In this document: positions 52,773 to 63,400 of the stretch, in pieces
How the letters are laid out: every line of letters begins with the position of its first letter
Numbering within the stretch: the stretch's first letter is position 1
Origin: Clostridium tagluense
GTDB lineage: Bacteria > Bacillota > Clostridia > Clostridiales > Clostridiaceae
DNA: 64,000 nucleotides
Reading direction: 5' to 3'
Assembly (NCBI RefSeq): GCF_003865095.1
Contig: NZ_BHYK01000003.1
Span: forward strand, 96,912-160,911
Translations under genes and position numbers: made by a program
The notes under the pieces: generated by a model
Databases searched by the model: none
Seen by the model: the letters and a program-made list of their open reading frames with translations, nothing else
Told to the model about the DNA's origin: nothing

Positions 52773-52884
52773 CTTAGTTTATGTAATGAAAAATTTACGT
52801 AAGCAGCCCAGGACGGGCTGCTAGCACTTTTGAGACAGGACGTCGAATAAGTGCGCTAGGAAATTTTTCATGGAATAAGCTTAG
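52773..52884 (+). ncRNA. Candidate structured RNA with two AGGAC pentaloops
   Basis: Closing stem CTTAGTTTAT ... ATAAGCTTAG and ATGAAAAATTT (52786-52796) with AAATTTTTCAT (52861-52871). Inside are hairpin 1, AGCAGCCC-AGGAC-GGGCTGCT (52802-52822, 8 bp), and hairpin 2 (52822-52858), TAGC/GCTA and ACTT/AAGT, then tandem G-A pairs and GAC-AGGAC-GTC. It is markedly GC-richer than its surroundings. Loops expose AGGAC, as in the flagellin-locus hairpins, only if the plus strand is transcribed. No promoter or terminator was identified with confidence, and the Rfam family, if any, was not recognised. Confidence 0.5.
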
Positions 52885-52951
52885 AGTCTGTTAACGAACG
52901 ATCTACTATCAGAACATTCTACATGCCGAGCCTTCAATTGGATGCCTAAAA

Positions 52952-54196
52952 CTATTTTCCAATGTCACTTCTGTAGTACATTCCATCAAACTGAACTTTT
53001 TTCATATCAGCATAAGCTATATCCCTTGCCTTATCTAATGTTTCACCAATACCTGTTATTCCTAAAACTCTTCCACCAGAAGTCTTAAGAACCCCATCTT
53101 CCTCTTTAGCCCCAGCTACAAATAACTTACCTTCTAATTTATTATTCTCATTTATTTCAATTCCTGTATCATAGCTACCTGGGTATCCTTTTGATGCCGC
53201 AATCACGCAGCAAGAATATCCTTTATTCCATTGTAGCTCAAAGTTCTGGAGGTCTCCCTCTATAGCGCAAGTCACAAGCTCAACAAAATCACTTTTCATA
53301 AGTGGTAAAACCGCCTGAGTCTCAGGGTCTCCAAATCTAACATTATACTCAAGCAAATATACCCCTTTACTAGTTATCATTATACCAAAAAATATTATCC
53401 CCTTATAATCCATAGCTTCTTGTTGAATTCCCACAAGGGTAGGTCTCAATATATGTTTTTCAAACTCATCTAATACTTCTTTGCTACAATAGGGATTGGG
53501 TGCTATAACTCCCATACCACCTGTATTAGGTCCCATGTCTCCGTCAAATATTTGCTTGTGATCCTTTGAGGATATAAATGGAAGTATTACTTTCCCATCT
53601 GTTATAGAAAGAATAGATGCCTCTACCCCTTCTAAAAACTCTTCAATTATAATTTTCTTACCGCTACCTTTAAATATATCCAGTATCATAAAATCATTTA
53701 TGATATTTTTAGCTGCAATAAGATCATTACAAATAACTACGCCTTTTCCTGCTGCCAGACCATCTGCTTTAATTACTATTGGATATTCGCATTTTTTTAA
53801 ATACTCTAAAGCTTTATTTTCATTTTCAAAGACTTCATAGGCAGCTGTTTTTATAGCATATTTCTTCATAAATTCTTTTGAATAAGATTTGCTTCCCTCA
53901 AGTCTGGCCGCCTTTTGACTAGGTCCCAATATTTTAAGTCCATTTTCATTGAACTTATCCACTATACCTTGTACCAAGAGTTCCTCTGATCCAACTATGG
54001 TAATATCTATTCTGTTTTCCAAAGCAAAAGATAAAAGTTCATCTATCTTTGTAATATTAATATTCTCACACTTATTTTCTCTCTGCGAGCCACCATTACC
54101 AGGAGCACAATACACCTTTTTAACAGAGGTATTTTCTGCAACTTTTGATACTAGTGCATGTTCTCTTCCCCCAGAACCAATTATTAACACCTTCAT
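52952..54196 (-). CDS. purD: Phosphoribosylamine-glycine ligase
   Basis: 414 aa from MKVLIIGSGGREHALVSK, start after TAGGAGATG. ATP-grasp signature VIKADGLAAGKGVVIC, IIEEFLEGVEASIL, GPNTGGMGVIAPNP, YNVRFGDPETQ. Second step of IMP synthesis. Last gene of the pur operon; two hairpins (54225-54259 and 54281-54298) separate it from purH. Confidence 0.96.
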   Translation of the reverse strand: MKVLIIGSGGREHALVSKVAENTSVKKVYCAPGNGGSQRENKCENINITKIDELLSFALENRIDITIVGSEELLVQGIVDKFNENGLKILGPSQKAARLEGSKSYSKEFMKKYAIKTAAYEVFENENKALEYLKKCEYPIVIKADGLAAGKGVVICNDLIAAKNIINDFMILDIFKGSGKKIIIEEFLEGVEASILSITDGKVILPFISSKDHKQIFDGDMGPNTGGMGVIAPNPYCSKEVLDEFEKHILRPTLVGIQQEAMDYKGIIFFGIMITSKGVYLLEYNVRFGDPETQAVLPLMKSDFVELVTCAIEGDLQNFELQWNKGYSCCVIAASKGYPGSYDTGIEINENNKLEGKLFVAGAKEEDGVLKTSGGRVLGITGIGETLDKARDIAYADMKKVQFDGMYYRSDIGK

Positions 54197-54224
54197 AATT
54201 TCATCTCCTATTATCTTAATAAAT

Positions 54225-54298
54225 CTCATGATGGAATAACTTGGTTATCCTATCATGAGATTAATACTTTAGAGCTTATTCATCTACTTATGTAGATG
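54225..54298 (-). promoter_or_regulatory. Two hairpins in the purH-purD spacer
   Basis: CTCATGAT-A-GGATAAC / GTTAT-CCATCATGAG type stem at 54225-54259 and CATCTAC-TTAT-GTAGATG at 54281-54298. Neither has a good U run, so mRNA processing or stability rather than full termination is suggested. Confidence 0.5.
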
Positions 54299-54299
54299 C

Positions 54300-55802
54300 T
54301 TAATGTTTAAAATGGCGAGTACCCGTAAACACCATTGAAATTCCATTTTTATCGCACATATCTATGGACTGCGCATCTTTAATAGAGCCACCCGGTTGAA
54401 TAATGGATGTTATTTTATATTTTGCAGCTAGCTCTACCACGTCTCCAAAGGGGAAATATGCATCTGACGCCATTATATTACCATCAACTGATCTTTCTAA
54501 GGCTTGCTCAGCTGCCCATATTCTATTTACCTGGCCTGCTCCAATTCCTTTAGTCACACCATCTTTGACTACTACAATAGCATTTGATTTAACATATTTA
54601 ACTACTTTCATTGCAAATATTAAATCTTTCATTTCTTCTTCTGATGGCTTATTCTCTGTAACTACTTTAATATCCTGGATTAATTTTTGGTCTGAACTTT
54701 GTACAAGTATTCCACCATCAACCTTAACCATCTGCATTTTATCAATTGCTTTATTTGAACATATTATAATTCTTAAATTCTTCTTAGCTTTTAATATATT
54801 TAAGGCTTCCTCGTCAAACTCAGGTGCAATAACCACCTCTAAAAATATTTTTACAAGTTCCTGTGCTGTTTCACTGTCTACCTTTTTATTAAAAGCAACA
54901 ATACCACCAAATATAGACATAGGGTCACAAGCGTAAGCATTTTTATATGTTTGGAGTACGCTACTTCCTATGGCAACTCCACAAGGTGTGTTGTGCTTTA
55001 AGCCGCAACAAGCAGTTTCCTCAAATTCACATACTACCTTCCATGCAATGTCCATGTCTTTTATATTATTATAAGATAATTCTTTGCCATTTAACTGCTT
55101 AAAATCCTTCATAGCTCCATTTTCTGTTGTGCTAACATAATAAGCTGCACTTTGATGTGGATTTTCACCATATCTTAAATCCATTTGTTTTTTATAAGAA
55201 ACAGAAAGATACTGGGAGTATGTTTCCTCTCCAAGTAAGAAATTACTTATAGCCGCATCGTAAGCTGATATTAAATTAAATACTTTGCCTGCTAGGTATT
55301 TTCTAGTTTCAAAATCTACTTCTTCTTTAGCCTGCATTTTATTTATAATATTTTCATAATCACTAGTATCACTAAGTACAATAACATCCTTGAAGTTTTT
55401 AGCAGCAGCTCTTAGCATTGTTGGTCCACCAATATCGATAAATTCAACTTTCTCCTCAAAACTTATGTTTTCTGTTACTTTATCAAAGAAAGGATAAAGA
55501 TTAACTACTACCATATCAATAGGTTTTATTCCCTTGGATTTTATAGTTGCCATATGCTCTTTATTATCTCTTATGGCTAAAATCCCACTATGAATAGTTG
55601 GATGAAGTGTCTTAACCCTTCCATCTAAAATCTCCTCAAAGCCTGTTATATCAGAAATTTCTACTACTTTTATACCATTGTCCTTTAAATATTTAAAAGT
55701 TCCACCTGTGGATATAATTTCTACCCCATTATTTATGAGGGTTGTTGCAAGGTTTAAAATATTTTCTTTATCAAATACACTTATAAGTGCTGTTTTAATC
55801 AT
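54300..55802 (-). CDS. purH: AICAR formyltransferase/IMP cyclohydrolase
   Basis: 500-aa bifunctional enzyme, last two steps of IMP synthesis. Start at [15 protein letters not shown] after AGGTGG. N-terminal MGS-like cyclohydrolase ([29 protein letters not shown]) and C-terminal transformylase ([45 protein letters not shown]). Confidence 0.96.
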   Translation of the reverse strand: MIKTALISVFDKENILNLATTLINNGVEIISTGGTFKYLKDNGIKVVEISDITGFEEILDGRVKTLHPTIHSGILAIRDNKEHMATIKSKGIKPIDMVVVNLYPFFDKVTENISFEEKVEFIDIGGPTMLRAAAKNFKDVIVLSDTSDYENIINKMQAKEEVDFETRKYLAGKVFNLISAYDAAISNFLLGEETYSQYLSVSYKKQMDLRYGENPHQSAAYYVSTTENGAMKDFKQLNGKELSYNNIKDMDIAWKVVCEFEETACCGLKHNTPCGVAIGSSVLQTYKNAYACDPMSIFGGIVAFNKKVDSETAQELVKIFLEVVIAPEFDEEALNILKAKKNLRIIICSNKAIDKMQMVKVDGGILVQSSDQKLIQDIKVVTENKPSEEEMKDLIFAMKVVKYVKSNAIVVVKDGVTKGIGAGQVNRIWAAEQALERSVDGNIMASDAYFPFGDVVELAAKYKITSIIQPGGSIKDAQSIDMCDKNGISMVFTGTRHFKH

Positions 55803-55856
55803 CCTTATTCCACCTCTCGAGTAAGGCACATTTATTTTTCTATGCCTTCTTCACAT

Positions 55857-56465
55857 TTAAATACCTATTACTTTTCTTCCAACAATTTTTATAGTTTTCT
55901 CACTTATATATTTAATAGCTTCTGAAAGCGCAATATGTTCTTGCTCTAAAACCCTTTTCTGCAAATCAATAGCTGTATCTTTATCATAAACTTGTACGAC
56001 TTTTTGAATTATAATTGGTCCTGAGTCTGTACCTGCATCTACGAAATGAACGCTGCATCCTGAAACTTTAACACCATATTCTATTGCTTTTTCATGAACT
56101 TTTATTCCATACATTCCAGGTCCACAAAAACATGGGATTAGGGCCGGATGAATATTAATTATTTTATTTTTAAATTTTTCAAGAACGTCCCCTTGAAGTA
56201 TAGATAAAAATCCAGCCAGCACTATTAAATCTACCTTATCATCTAAAATTTTTAATATTTCATCCGAAAGCTTTGTACCATATTCTTTTTTATCTACTAC
56301 ATAGGTTTTTATATTTTTAGCTTTTGCTCTTTCTATGCCATATACATCTTTCTTATCACTAATCACCGCTTCTATGGAGCAATTTAAATATCCACTTTCT
56401 ATATTATCAATTATAGCTTGAAGATTGCTTCCGCTGCCTGATAATAATAGGGCTATTTTAAGCAA
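55857..56465 (-). CDS. purN: GAR formyltransferase
   Basis: 202 aa, folate-dependent. LLLSGSGSNLQAIID, INIHPALIPCFCGPG with the catalytic His, and VDAGTDSGPIIIQK with the catalytic Asp. It overlaps the end of purM by 13 bp. Confidence 0.95.
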   Translation of the reverse strand: MLKIALLLSGSGSNLQAIIDNIESGYLNCSIEAVISDKKDVYGIERAKAKNIKTYVVDKKEYGTKLSDEILKILDDKVDLIVLAGFLSILQGDVLEKFKNKIINIHPALIPCFCGPGMYGIKVHEKAIEYGVKVSGCSVHFVDAGTDSGPIIIQKVVQVYDKDTAIDLQKRVLEQEHIALSEAIKYISEKTIKIVGRKVIGI

Positions 56466-57451
56466 ACTCCGCCACCTCCAGCTTCAACGTGGCCAATTTT
56501 ATATGCTCTATCTCCTAAATCCTCAATGGTCTTTATAACCTTAAGTGCATCACTATTTTCAACACATAATACATAACCTATTCCCATATTATATGTATTA
56601 AACATATGCTGCTCCGTTACCCCAAGGGAAATAAGATGTTTGAAGATATCTGGAGTGTTAAAACTATTTTTATCTACCACTGCTGTGAACTTATCGCTAA
56701 ACATTCTTGGTATATTTTCATAAAAACCACCACCAGTTATATGTGCCATACCCTTTATATCAAATTTTTCTATAAGATTTAATACAGTTTTCACATAAAT
56801 TTTTGTTGGAGTCAAAAGAGTATTACCAATCTTATCTCCCTTAAAATCAATATTTAAATCCGGTATTAATTTTCTAACCAAGGAGTATCCATTGCTATGA
56901 AGTCCCGAAGACTCAATTCCTATAAGTGAATAACCATCTTTAATAGCAGAACCGTCAATAATCTTATGCTTATCCACTATACCTACAGTAAATCCTGCCA
57001 TATCATATTCGCCATCTCTATAGAACCCTGGCATTTCAGCAGTTTCACCGCCTATAAGTGCGCATCCAGCTTGAATACATCCAAGGGATACACCCCGTAC
57101 AAGCTCTGCTGCTGTTTCAGCCTGGAGTTTTCCACAAGCTATATAGTCTAAAAAGAAAAGTGGCTTTGCACCATGGCAAAGGACATCATTTACACACATA
57201 GCAACGCAATCAATTCCTACAGTGCCATAGTTTTTCATTCTAAATGCAATATCAAGTTTAGTACCTACTCCATCAGTTCCAGACACTAAAATAGGATTTT
57301 TATAGCCCTCACCTATTTCAAACATACCAGCAAAACTTCCTAAATGATTTAAAACACCTTTTGTAAAAGTACTTGCCGCAAATTCTTTTATTAATTTTAC
57401 TGACTTGTATCCTTCTTCAATATTAACACCTGCATCTTTATAAGTTATCAT
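56453..57451 (-). CDS. purM: AIR synthetase
   Basis: 332 aa. YKDAGVNIEEGYK at the start, VSGTDGVGTKLDIAF, CGKLQAETAAELVRGVSLGC, ALIGGETAEMPGFY, MAHITGGGFYENIPR. Converts FGAM to AIR. Overlaps purN; 9 bp after purF. Confidence 0.96.
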   Translation of the reverse strand: MITYKDAGVNIEEGYKSVKLIKEFAASTFTKGVLNHLGSFAGMFEIGEGYKNPILVSGTDGVGTKLDIAFRMKNYGTVGIDCVAMCVNDVLCHGAKPLFFLDYIACGKLQAETAAELVRGVSLGCIQAGCALIGGETAEMPGFYRDGEYDMAGFTVGIVDKHKIIDGSAIKDGYSLIGIESSGLHSNGYSLVRKLIPDLNIDFKGDKIGNTLLTPTKIYVKTVLNLIEKFDIKGMAHITGGGFYENIPRMFSDKFTAVVDKNSFNTPDIFKHLISLGVTEQHMFNTYNMGIGYVLCVENSDALKVIKTIEDLGDRAYKIGHVEAGGGGVCLK

Positions 57452-57460
57452 GAATATCCC

Positions 57461-58894
57461 CTACCTTTCTAATCTTTCTTTGTCGTTTTCAAAGGGAGCA
57501 GAAACTGGATATCTACCCTTAAAACAACCTAAACAAAATTCAGTGTGACCTAAGGATTTTAGTAGTCCCTCTATGCTTAAATATCCTAAACTATCGGCAC
57601 CTATATCTTGCCTTATTTCCTCAACAGAGACATTAGCTCCAATTAAATCTTTTCTATAGGGTGTATCTATTCCAAAATAACAAGGATATTTTACTACTGG
57701 TGAACAAACCCTAAAATGAACTTCTTTTGCTCCAGCTTTTTTTAATATTTCAACTAATCTTTTGCTAGTTGTTCCACGAACTATTGAATCATCTATGAGA
57801 ATAACCCTTTTACCTTCTACATTTATTTTTAATGCATTTAGTTTTACGGACACCGCTCTTTCACGAATTTCTTGAGTTGGACTTATAAAGGTTCTACCCA
57901 CATATCTGTTTTTTATAAGACCCATTCCAAAAGGTATTCCAGAAATCTTAGAATAGCCTATGGCGGCCGCCATACCTGAATCTGGAACCCCTATAACCAT
58001 ATCGGCGTCCACTGGTGATTCTTTAAATAACTGTTCTCCAGCCATAACTCTGGAAGTGTACACATTAATTCCATCAATGGTACTGTCTGGTCTTGCAAAA
58101 TATATATATTCAAATGAGCAAGTTGCATTTTTAGTTTTTTCTGCAAAATTTATTGATGTAAGTCCATTTTCATCTATTATAACTATCTCACCAGGCTTTA
58201 CATCTCTTAAAAAGTCTGCACCTACTGCATCTAGAGCGCAACTTTCCGATGCAATAACATAACTATTGCCTATTGTCCCTATACAAAGAGGTCGTATACC
58301 ATTTTGATCTCTAACCCCTATTAACTTTTCCTTTGTAAGCATTACTATTGCATAGGAACCCTTAATAGCCTGTATGGCATCCACTACGGCTTTTTCAACA
58401 CCTTTTTTGGCACCTCTAGCAATTAAGTTTAATATAACTTCTGAATCTATAGATGTTTGAAACAGGTGACCAGCATCCTCTAGTAGTTCTCTAATAACAT
58501 CTGCATTTACTAAATTTCCATTATGAGCTATAGCTATGTCCCCTAGTTTAAACTTACTCAGTAGTGGCTGTGCATTTTTTAATTCACTGCCTCCAGTTGT
58601 GGAATATCTAACGTGTCCAATAGCAGCATGACCCTTCATAGCTTTAATTTGCTTTTCATTAAAAACATCACATACAAGACCCATAGCCTTTTCACAAACA
58701 AGGTTAACTCCATCAGAATATACTATTCCAGCACTTTCTTCTCCCCTATGCTGCAATGCATAAAGACCATAGTAAGTTAGAGATGCTACATCTAAGTCTT
58801 TATCCGGTGAAAAAATACCAAACACACCGCACTCTTCTTTAAACTTATCTTCATCATTAATCGTTACATTATCTAATTCTATAATTCCATTCAA
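57461..58894 (-). CDS. purF: Amidophosphoribosyltransferase
   Basis: 477 aa, first committed step. A 21-residue propeptide precedes the N-terminal nucleophile Cys (EECGVFGIF), as in the B. subtilis type. Glutaminase (GHVRYSTTGG), PRPP-binding VILIDDSIVRGTTS, and Cys ligands for a [4Fe-4S] cluster (CLGC near the C-terminus and others). Confidence 0.95.
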   Translation of the reverse strand: MNGIIELDNVTINDEDKFKEECGVFGIFSPDKDLDVASLTYYGLYALQHRGEESAGIVYSDGVNLVCEKAMGLVCDVFNEKQIKAMKGHAAIGHVRYSTTGGSELKNAQPLLSKFKLGDIAIAHNGNLVNADVIRELLEDAGHLFQTSIDSEVILNLIARGAKKGVEKAVVDAIQAIKGSYAIVMLTKEKLIGVRDQNGIRPLCIGTIGNSYVIASESCALDAVGADFLRDVKPGEIVIIDENGLTSINFAEKTKNATCSFEYIYFARPDSTIDGINVYTSRVMAGEQLFKESPVDADMVIGVPDSGMAAAIGYSKISGIPFGMGLIKNRYVGRTFISPTQEIRERAVSVKLNALKINVEGKRVILIDDSIVRGTTSKRLVEILKKAGAKEVHFRVCSPVVKYPCYFGIDTPYRKDLIGANVSVEEIRQDIGADSLGYLSIEGLLKSLGHTEFCLGCFKGRYPVSAPFENDKERLER

Positions 58895-58967
58895 AGAAAT
58901 CCCTCCTTGTTATTGTTTTTCTAGCCTTTGGATATAGTCAGCTTTTTTTATGTTTCAGACATATATT

Positions 58968-59675
58968 TTATTTACCACTAATTCTATTTAATATTTCCAC
59001 ATAGGCCTCGGTAACATTACCTAAATCTCTTCTAAATCTATCTTTATCTAATTTTTCTCCTGTTTTAACATCCCAAAATCTGCAAGTATCTGGTGATATC
59101 TCATCTGCCAAAAGTATTTCTCCATTAAATCTTCCAAATTCTAATTTAAAATCTATTAAATTTATATCTTTTTCAAGGAAAATAGCCTTTAGGATATCAT
59201 TTATCTCTGAAGCTAAATGGTATATCTCTAATAATTCTTCAAAAGTTGCAAGCCCCATAGCTACTGCATGGTAATCATTTATAAGTGGATCACCTAATTC
59301 ATCATTTTTATAACTTAATTCAAATACTGTTGTTTTTAGTTTTGTGCCTTCTTCTATTCCATATCTTTTAGCCATGCTACCAGCTGCTACATTTCTTACA
59401 ATTACTTCAAGAGGTATTATTTCAACCTTTTTACAAAGTTGCTCTCTATCACTTATTTTTTTGATAAAATGAGTTCTTATACCTTTTTTCTCTAACAATT
59501 GGAATAGGGCAGTAGTTATGCTATTGTTTAAAATTCCCTTGTTCTCAATTTGAGCCTTTTTAATTCCATTAAAAGCAGTTGCATCATCTTTATAATATAC
59601 TCTAATCTCATCTTTATTATCTGTACTATAAATTATTTTAGCTTTTCCCTCATATAACAATACTGAATCTCCCAT
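58968..59675 (-). CDS. purC: SAICAR synthetase
   Basis: 235 aa. [50 protein letters not shown]-dependent addition of aspartate to CAIR. Between purE (27 bp) and purF (73 bp). Confidence 0.96.
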   Translation of the reverse strand: MGDSVLLYEGKAKIIYSTDNKDEIRVYYKDDATAFNGIKKAQIENKGILNNSITTALFQLLEKKGIRTHFIKKISDREQLCKKVEIIPLEVIVRNVAAGSMAKRYGIEEGTKLKTTVFELSYKNDELGDPLINDYHAVAMGLATFEELLEIYHLASEINDILKAIFLEKDINLIDFKLEFGRFNGEILLADEISPDTCRFWDVKTGEKLDKDRFRRDLGNVTEAYVEILNRISGK

Positions 59676-59702
59676 TAATAACCACTCCTTAATATTTTTA
59701 TT

Positions 59703-60182
59703 TTAAAATTCAATGTTTTCTTCATTTTCTGCTATAAATTTTTCTTTCATTTCTTTTCTATATATTATTAATTTATTTTTAAGTTCTATGTCTTTAAGTG
59801 ATAAAATTTGAACTGCCAGCATTCCAGCGTTATAACTATTGTTAATACCCACTGTAGCAACAGGAATAGCTTTTGGCATTTGCACAATTGAAAGTAGTGA
59901 GTCTATCCCCTCTATAGCAGCCTTAATTGGCACTCCAATCACCGGCAATACAGTATGTGAAGCAATTACTCCTGGAAGATGTGCAGCAAGACCTGCTCCT
60001 GCTATAATGCATTCTACTCCTCTATTTTCCATTTCTTTTATTACTTCTACTAATCTTTCTGGTACTCTGTGAGCTGATAAAATATGTACTTCGTACTCAA
60101 CCTTAAATTCTTTAAGTACTATTACTGCATTTTTCATTACCTCTTTATCTGATTTGCTTCCAAAAACAATTCCTACACTCAT
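59703..60182 (-). CDS. purE: N5-CAIR mutase
   Basis: 159 aa from MSVGIVFGSKSDKEVMKNAV, start after CGGAGG. SAHRVPERL and GAGLAAHLPGVIASHT are family motifs. No purK gene lies next to it in this window. First gene of the purECFMNHD transcription unit, preceded by a sigma-A promoter and PurBox-like sites. Confidence 0.95.
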   Translation of the reverse strand: MSVGIVFGSKSDKEVMKNAVIVLKEFKVEYEVHILSAHRVPERLVEVIKEMENRGVECIIAGAGLAAHLPGVIASHTVLPVIGVPIKAAIEGIDSLLSIVQMPKAIPVATVGINNSYNAGMLAVQILSLKDIELKNKLIIYRKEMKEKFIAENEENIEF

Positions 60183-60272
60183 CTTTTTACCTCCGATTGT
60201 ACTAAAGTAATCCCTTCTTATAATTTCCAATAAAAAAAGGACTATACCATAAAAAAACTAATTTATATTTTT

Positions 60273-60301
60273 ATATTAACATCTATTTTCGGCTTAGTCA
60301 A
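60273..60301 (-). promoter_or_regulatory. Sigma-A promoter of purE operon
   Basis: Minus strand TTGACT, 17 bases, TAATAT; leader of about 85 nt to the purE ATG. Confidence 0.8.
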
Positions 60302-60324
60302 TATATTAATGTTCATTTTAATAA

Positions 60325-60338
60325 TATTGTTCGTATTT
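60325..60338 (-). promoter_or_regulatory. PurBox-like operator 1
   Basis: Minus strand AAATACGAACAATA, containing the CGAAC core of Firmicute PurR boxes. It lies just upstream of the -35 and is repeated 52 bp further upstream. Confidence 0.6.
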
Positions 60339-60376
60339 ATATCTACATATGTGCAATTAAACACTTACATAATATT

Positions 60377-60390
60377 TATTGTTCGTGTTT
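60377..60390 (-). promoter_or_regulatory. PurBox-like operator 2
   Basis: Minus strand AAACACGAACAATA, direct repeat of operator 1 at a 52-bp spacing, close to five helical turns. A weaker half site, AATGAACATTA, lies near 60308-60318. Confidence 0.6.
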
Positions 60391-60435
60391 TTAACGTTTT
60401 TTCTTGTTTTTTATATTCTAAATTACAAAAAATTC

Positions 60436-60474
60436 AAAAGCAGTAAGTATAAATTTGCTATACTTACTGCTTTT
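60436..60474 (-). terminator. Terminator of purL
   Basis: Perfect 16-bp stem AAAAGCAGTAAGTATA / TATACTTACTGCTTTT with a downstream U tract on the minus strand. Confidence 0.88.
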
Positions 60475-60492
60475 TCTTATAAATTTTAGGTT

Positions 60493-63400
60493 CTATTTAA
60501 AATAATTTACTCCTGCCTCAAATATTTTTTGTTCCTTTTCACCAATAATATTTTTTGCGATATTTGAGCCTACTCTTTCAGAGTGACCCATTTTACCAAA
60601 AATTCTTCCATCCAAACTAGTAATTCCTTCAATAGCTTGCATTGACCCATTTGGATTAAAGTCTATATCATAACTTGGGTTGCCTTCAAAATCTACGTAT
60701 TGAGTTGCTACTTGGCCGCTCTCAAATAGTTTCTTAATAACCTGGCCGCTCCCTACAAACCTACCTTCTCCATGAGATACTGGAATGGTATGAATATCTC
60801 CAATTTTCAAATGACTTAGCCAAGGAGACATGTTTGAAACTACTTTAGTTTTCACCATACGAGACATATGTCTACCAATTTCATTGTAGGTTAAGGTTGG
60901 GCTATTTTCAGTTATCGACCTTATTTTCCCATAAGGTAATAGTCCAAGTTTTATTAAGGCTTGAAATCCGTTGCATATTCCAAGAATTAATCCATCTCTA
61001 TTTTCTAATAACTCATGTATGCTTTCACTTATTATAGGATTTCTAAAAAATGTAGCCATAAATTTACCAGCTCCATCTGGTTCATCCCCAGCACTAAATC
61101 CTCCTGGAAGCATAACAATTTGGGAATTTCTTATCTTTTCTGCCATAACTTTTATAGATTCTTCAATATTCCTAGATGATAAATTGTTTACTACCATTAT
61201 TTCTACCTGCGCACCAGCTCTCTCAAAAGCCTTCATAGAATCATATTCACAATTAGTGCCAGGAAACACGGGAATTATAACTCTAGGCTTTGCGATTTTA
61301 ATTATAGCTTGCGATTTAGGTTTTGAATTTACTCCGATTTTGTCACTAAAACTATTTATTTTTGCATTATTTACTTTTGTAGTAAATACAGACTCTAGCG
61401 TACCTTCCCAACTGCACAATGCTTCCTCTAAACTAATAGTTTCTGAAAGCACTGTAATAACTGGCTCCTTTTGAGTATTTCCAAGTACTACAATATTTGC
61501 ATTGTCTTTGATTAACTCCTGAAGTACGGAGTTATCAATTTCCATTACTATACTGCCATAATCCTCTTTGAATATCTGCTCTACCTGAATACCACGTTCA
61601 AATTTAAATCCTATTCTATTACCAAAACACATTTTTGATATTGCCTCTGCTAGGCCTCCAGTTCCTACTGCATAAGTTGATAAAACCTTACCATTATCTA
61701 TTAATGTCTTTACTAATTTATAGTTTTGCCCAAGCTTTTCAAAATCAGGTAATCCATCCCCGCAAATATTTGCATAAATTAAAACTACCTGGCTATCCTG
61801 CTTTTTAAACTCTGGAGATATAACCTTGTCTGTATTTACAAGGTCCACTGCAAAAGATACCAAGGTTGGTGGTACATTCATATCATTAAAAGTACCTGAC
61901 ATGCTATCTTTTCCACCAATAGCCGCTATACCAAATTGTTTTTGCACATGATACGCTCCAAGCAGTGCTGAAAATGGTTTACCCCATTTTTGTGGATCCT
62001 TTGACAATTTTTCAAAATACTCTTGGAAGGTAAGTTTAACATTTGCATAATCTGCGCCATTTGCCACTACCTTTGTTACAGAATCTATTACCGCATAGGC
62101 AGCTCCGTGAAAAGGACTCCATTTAGATAATTTAGGATTATATCCATAGGACATTATTGTACCAGTATTTGTATTTCCAATAAGTACAGGCAATTTTGCT
62201 ACCATAGCCTGAATTGGTGTTTTCTGAAACTTGCCACCAAAAGGCATTAAAATTGTTCCTGCTCCTATAGTGCTATCAAATCTCTCAACTAAACCCTTTT
62301 GGCTACAAACGTTAAGGTCTTGTAATGTATCATTCCATAATTTTTTTATTGATTTTCCGGAATTTCTTTTTATATCTTTCGAAAAATAATATTCACTTTC
62401 ACTTGGTGCTGATACTTTTACGTCTGAACACTGCTTAACTCCATTTGTATCTAAAAAGCTTCTACTTACATCAACTATAGTTTTTCCCTTCCATACCATT
62501 TTAAGCCTGTTGTCATCAGTTATTTGCGCTACTTCCACAGCTTCCAAATTTTCCTCTTGCGAAAGTTTTATAAATAGCGCAGCATCCTGGCGTCTAACAA
62601 CAACAGCCATACGTTCTTGTGATTCTGATATGGCAAGTTCTGTACCATCTAGACCATGGTATTTCTTTGGCACAGCATCTAAATCAATTATAAGTGCATC
62701 CGCCAGTTCCCCTATAGCTACAGACACTCCACCTGCACCGAAATCATTACACCTTTTTATAAGTTTTGTAACTTTAGGGTTTCTAAATAGTCTTTGAATT
62801 TTTCTCTCTGTAGGTGCATTTCCCTTTTGAACTTCTGCTCCCGAAGCTCGTAATGAATTATCACTATGCTGCTTAGATGAGCCTGTAGCTCCTCCACATC
62901 CATCTCGGCCTGTTTTTCCACCAAGAAGTATAACGCTGTCCCCAGCTATCGGCGTCTCACGAACCACGTTGGCACACGGCACCGCTCCAATAACTGCCCC
63001 TACTTCCATTCTCTTAGCCACAAAATCTTCATCGTAGACCTCAGAAACTAGTCCTGTGGCAAGTCCTATTTGATTTCCATAAGAACTATATCCATGAGCA
63101 GCTTCAAGGGTTATTTTTCTTTGTGGAAGTTTTCCTTTTATGGTATCTGAAATCAGGCTTCTTGGGTCACCGCAGCCTGTAACACGCATTGCCTGATATA
63201 CATAACTCCTACCTGATAATGGATCTCTTATGGCTCCACCAAGACAAGTAGCTGCCCCTCCAAAAGGTTCTATTTCAGTAGGGTGGTTATGGGTTTCATT
63301 TTTAAACATTACAAGCCACTTTTCCTTAACTCCCTCAATGTCCGCTTCTACAATTATGCTGCAGGCATTGATTTCGTCTGAAACATCTAAGTCCTGTAAC

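Noticed and set aside
52773-52884. 6S RNA or a known riboswitch as the identity of the structured element
   Set aside because: 6S RNA is a long rod with a central bubble, not twin short pentaloop hairpins, and no riboswitch core was recognised.
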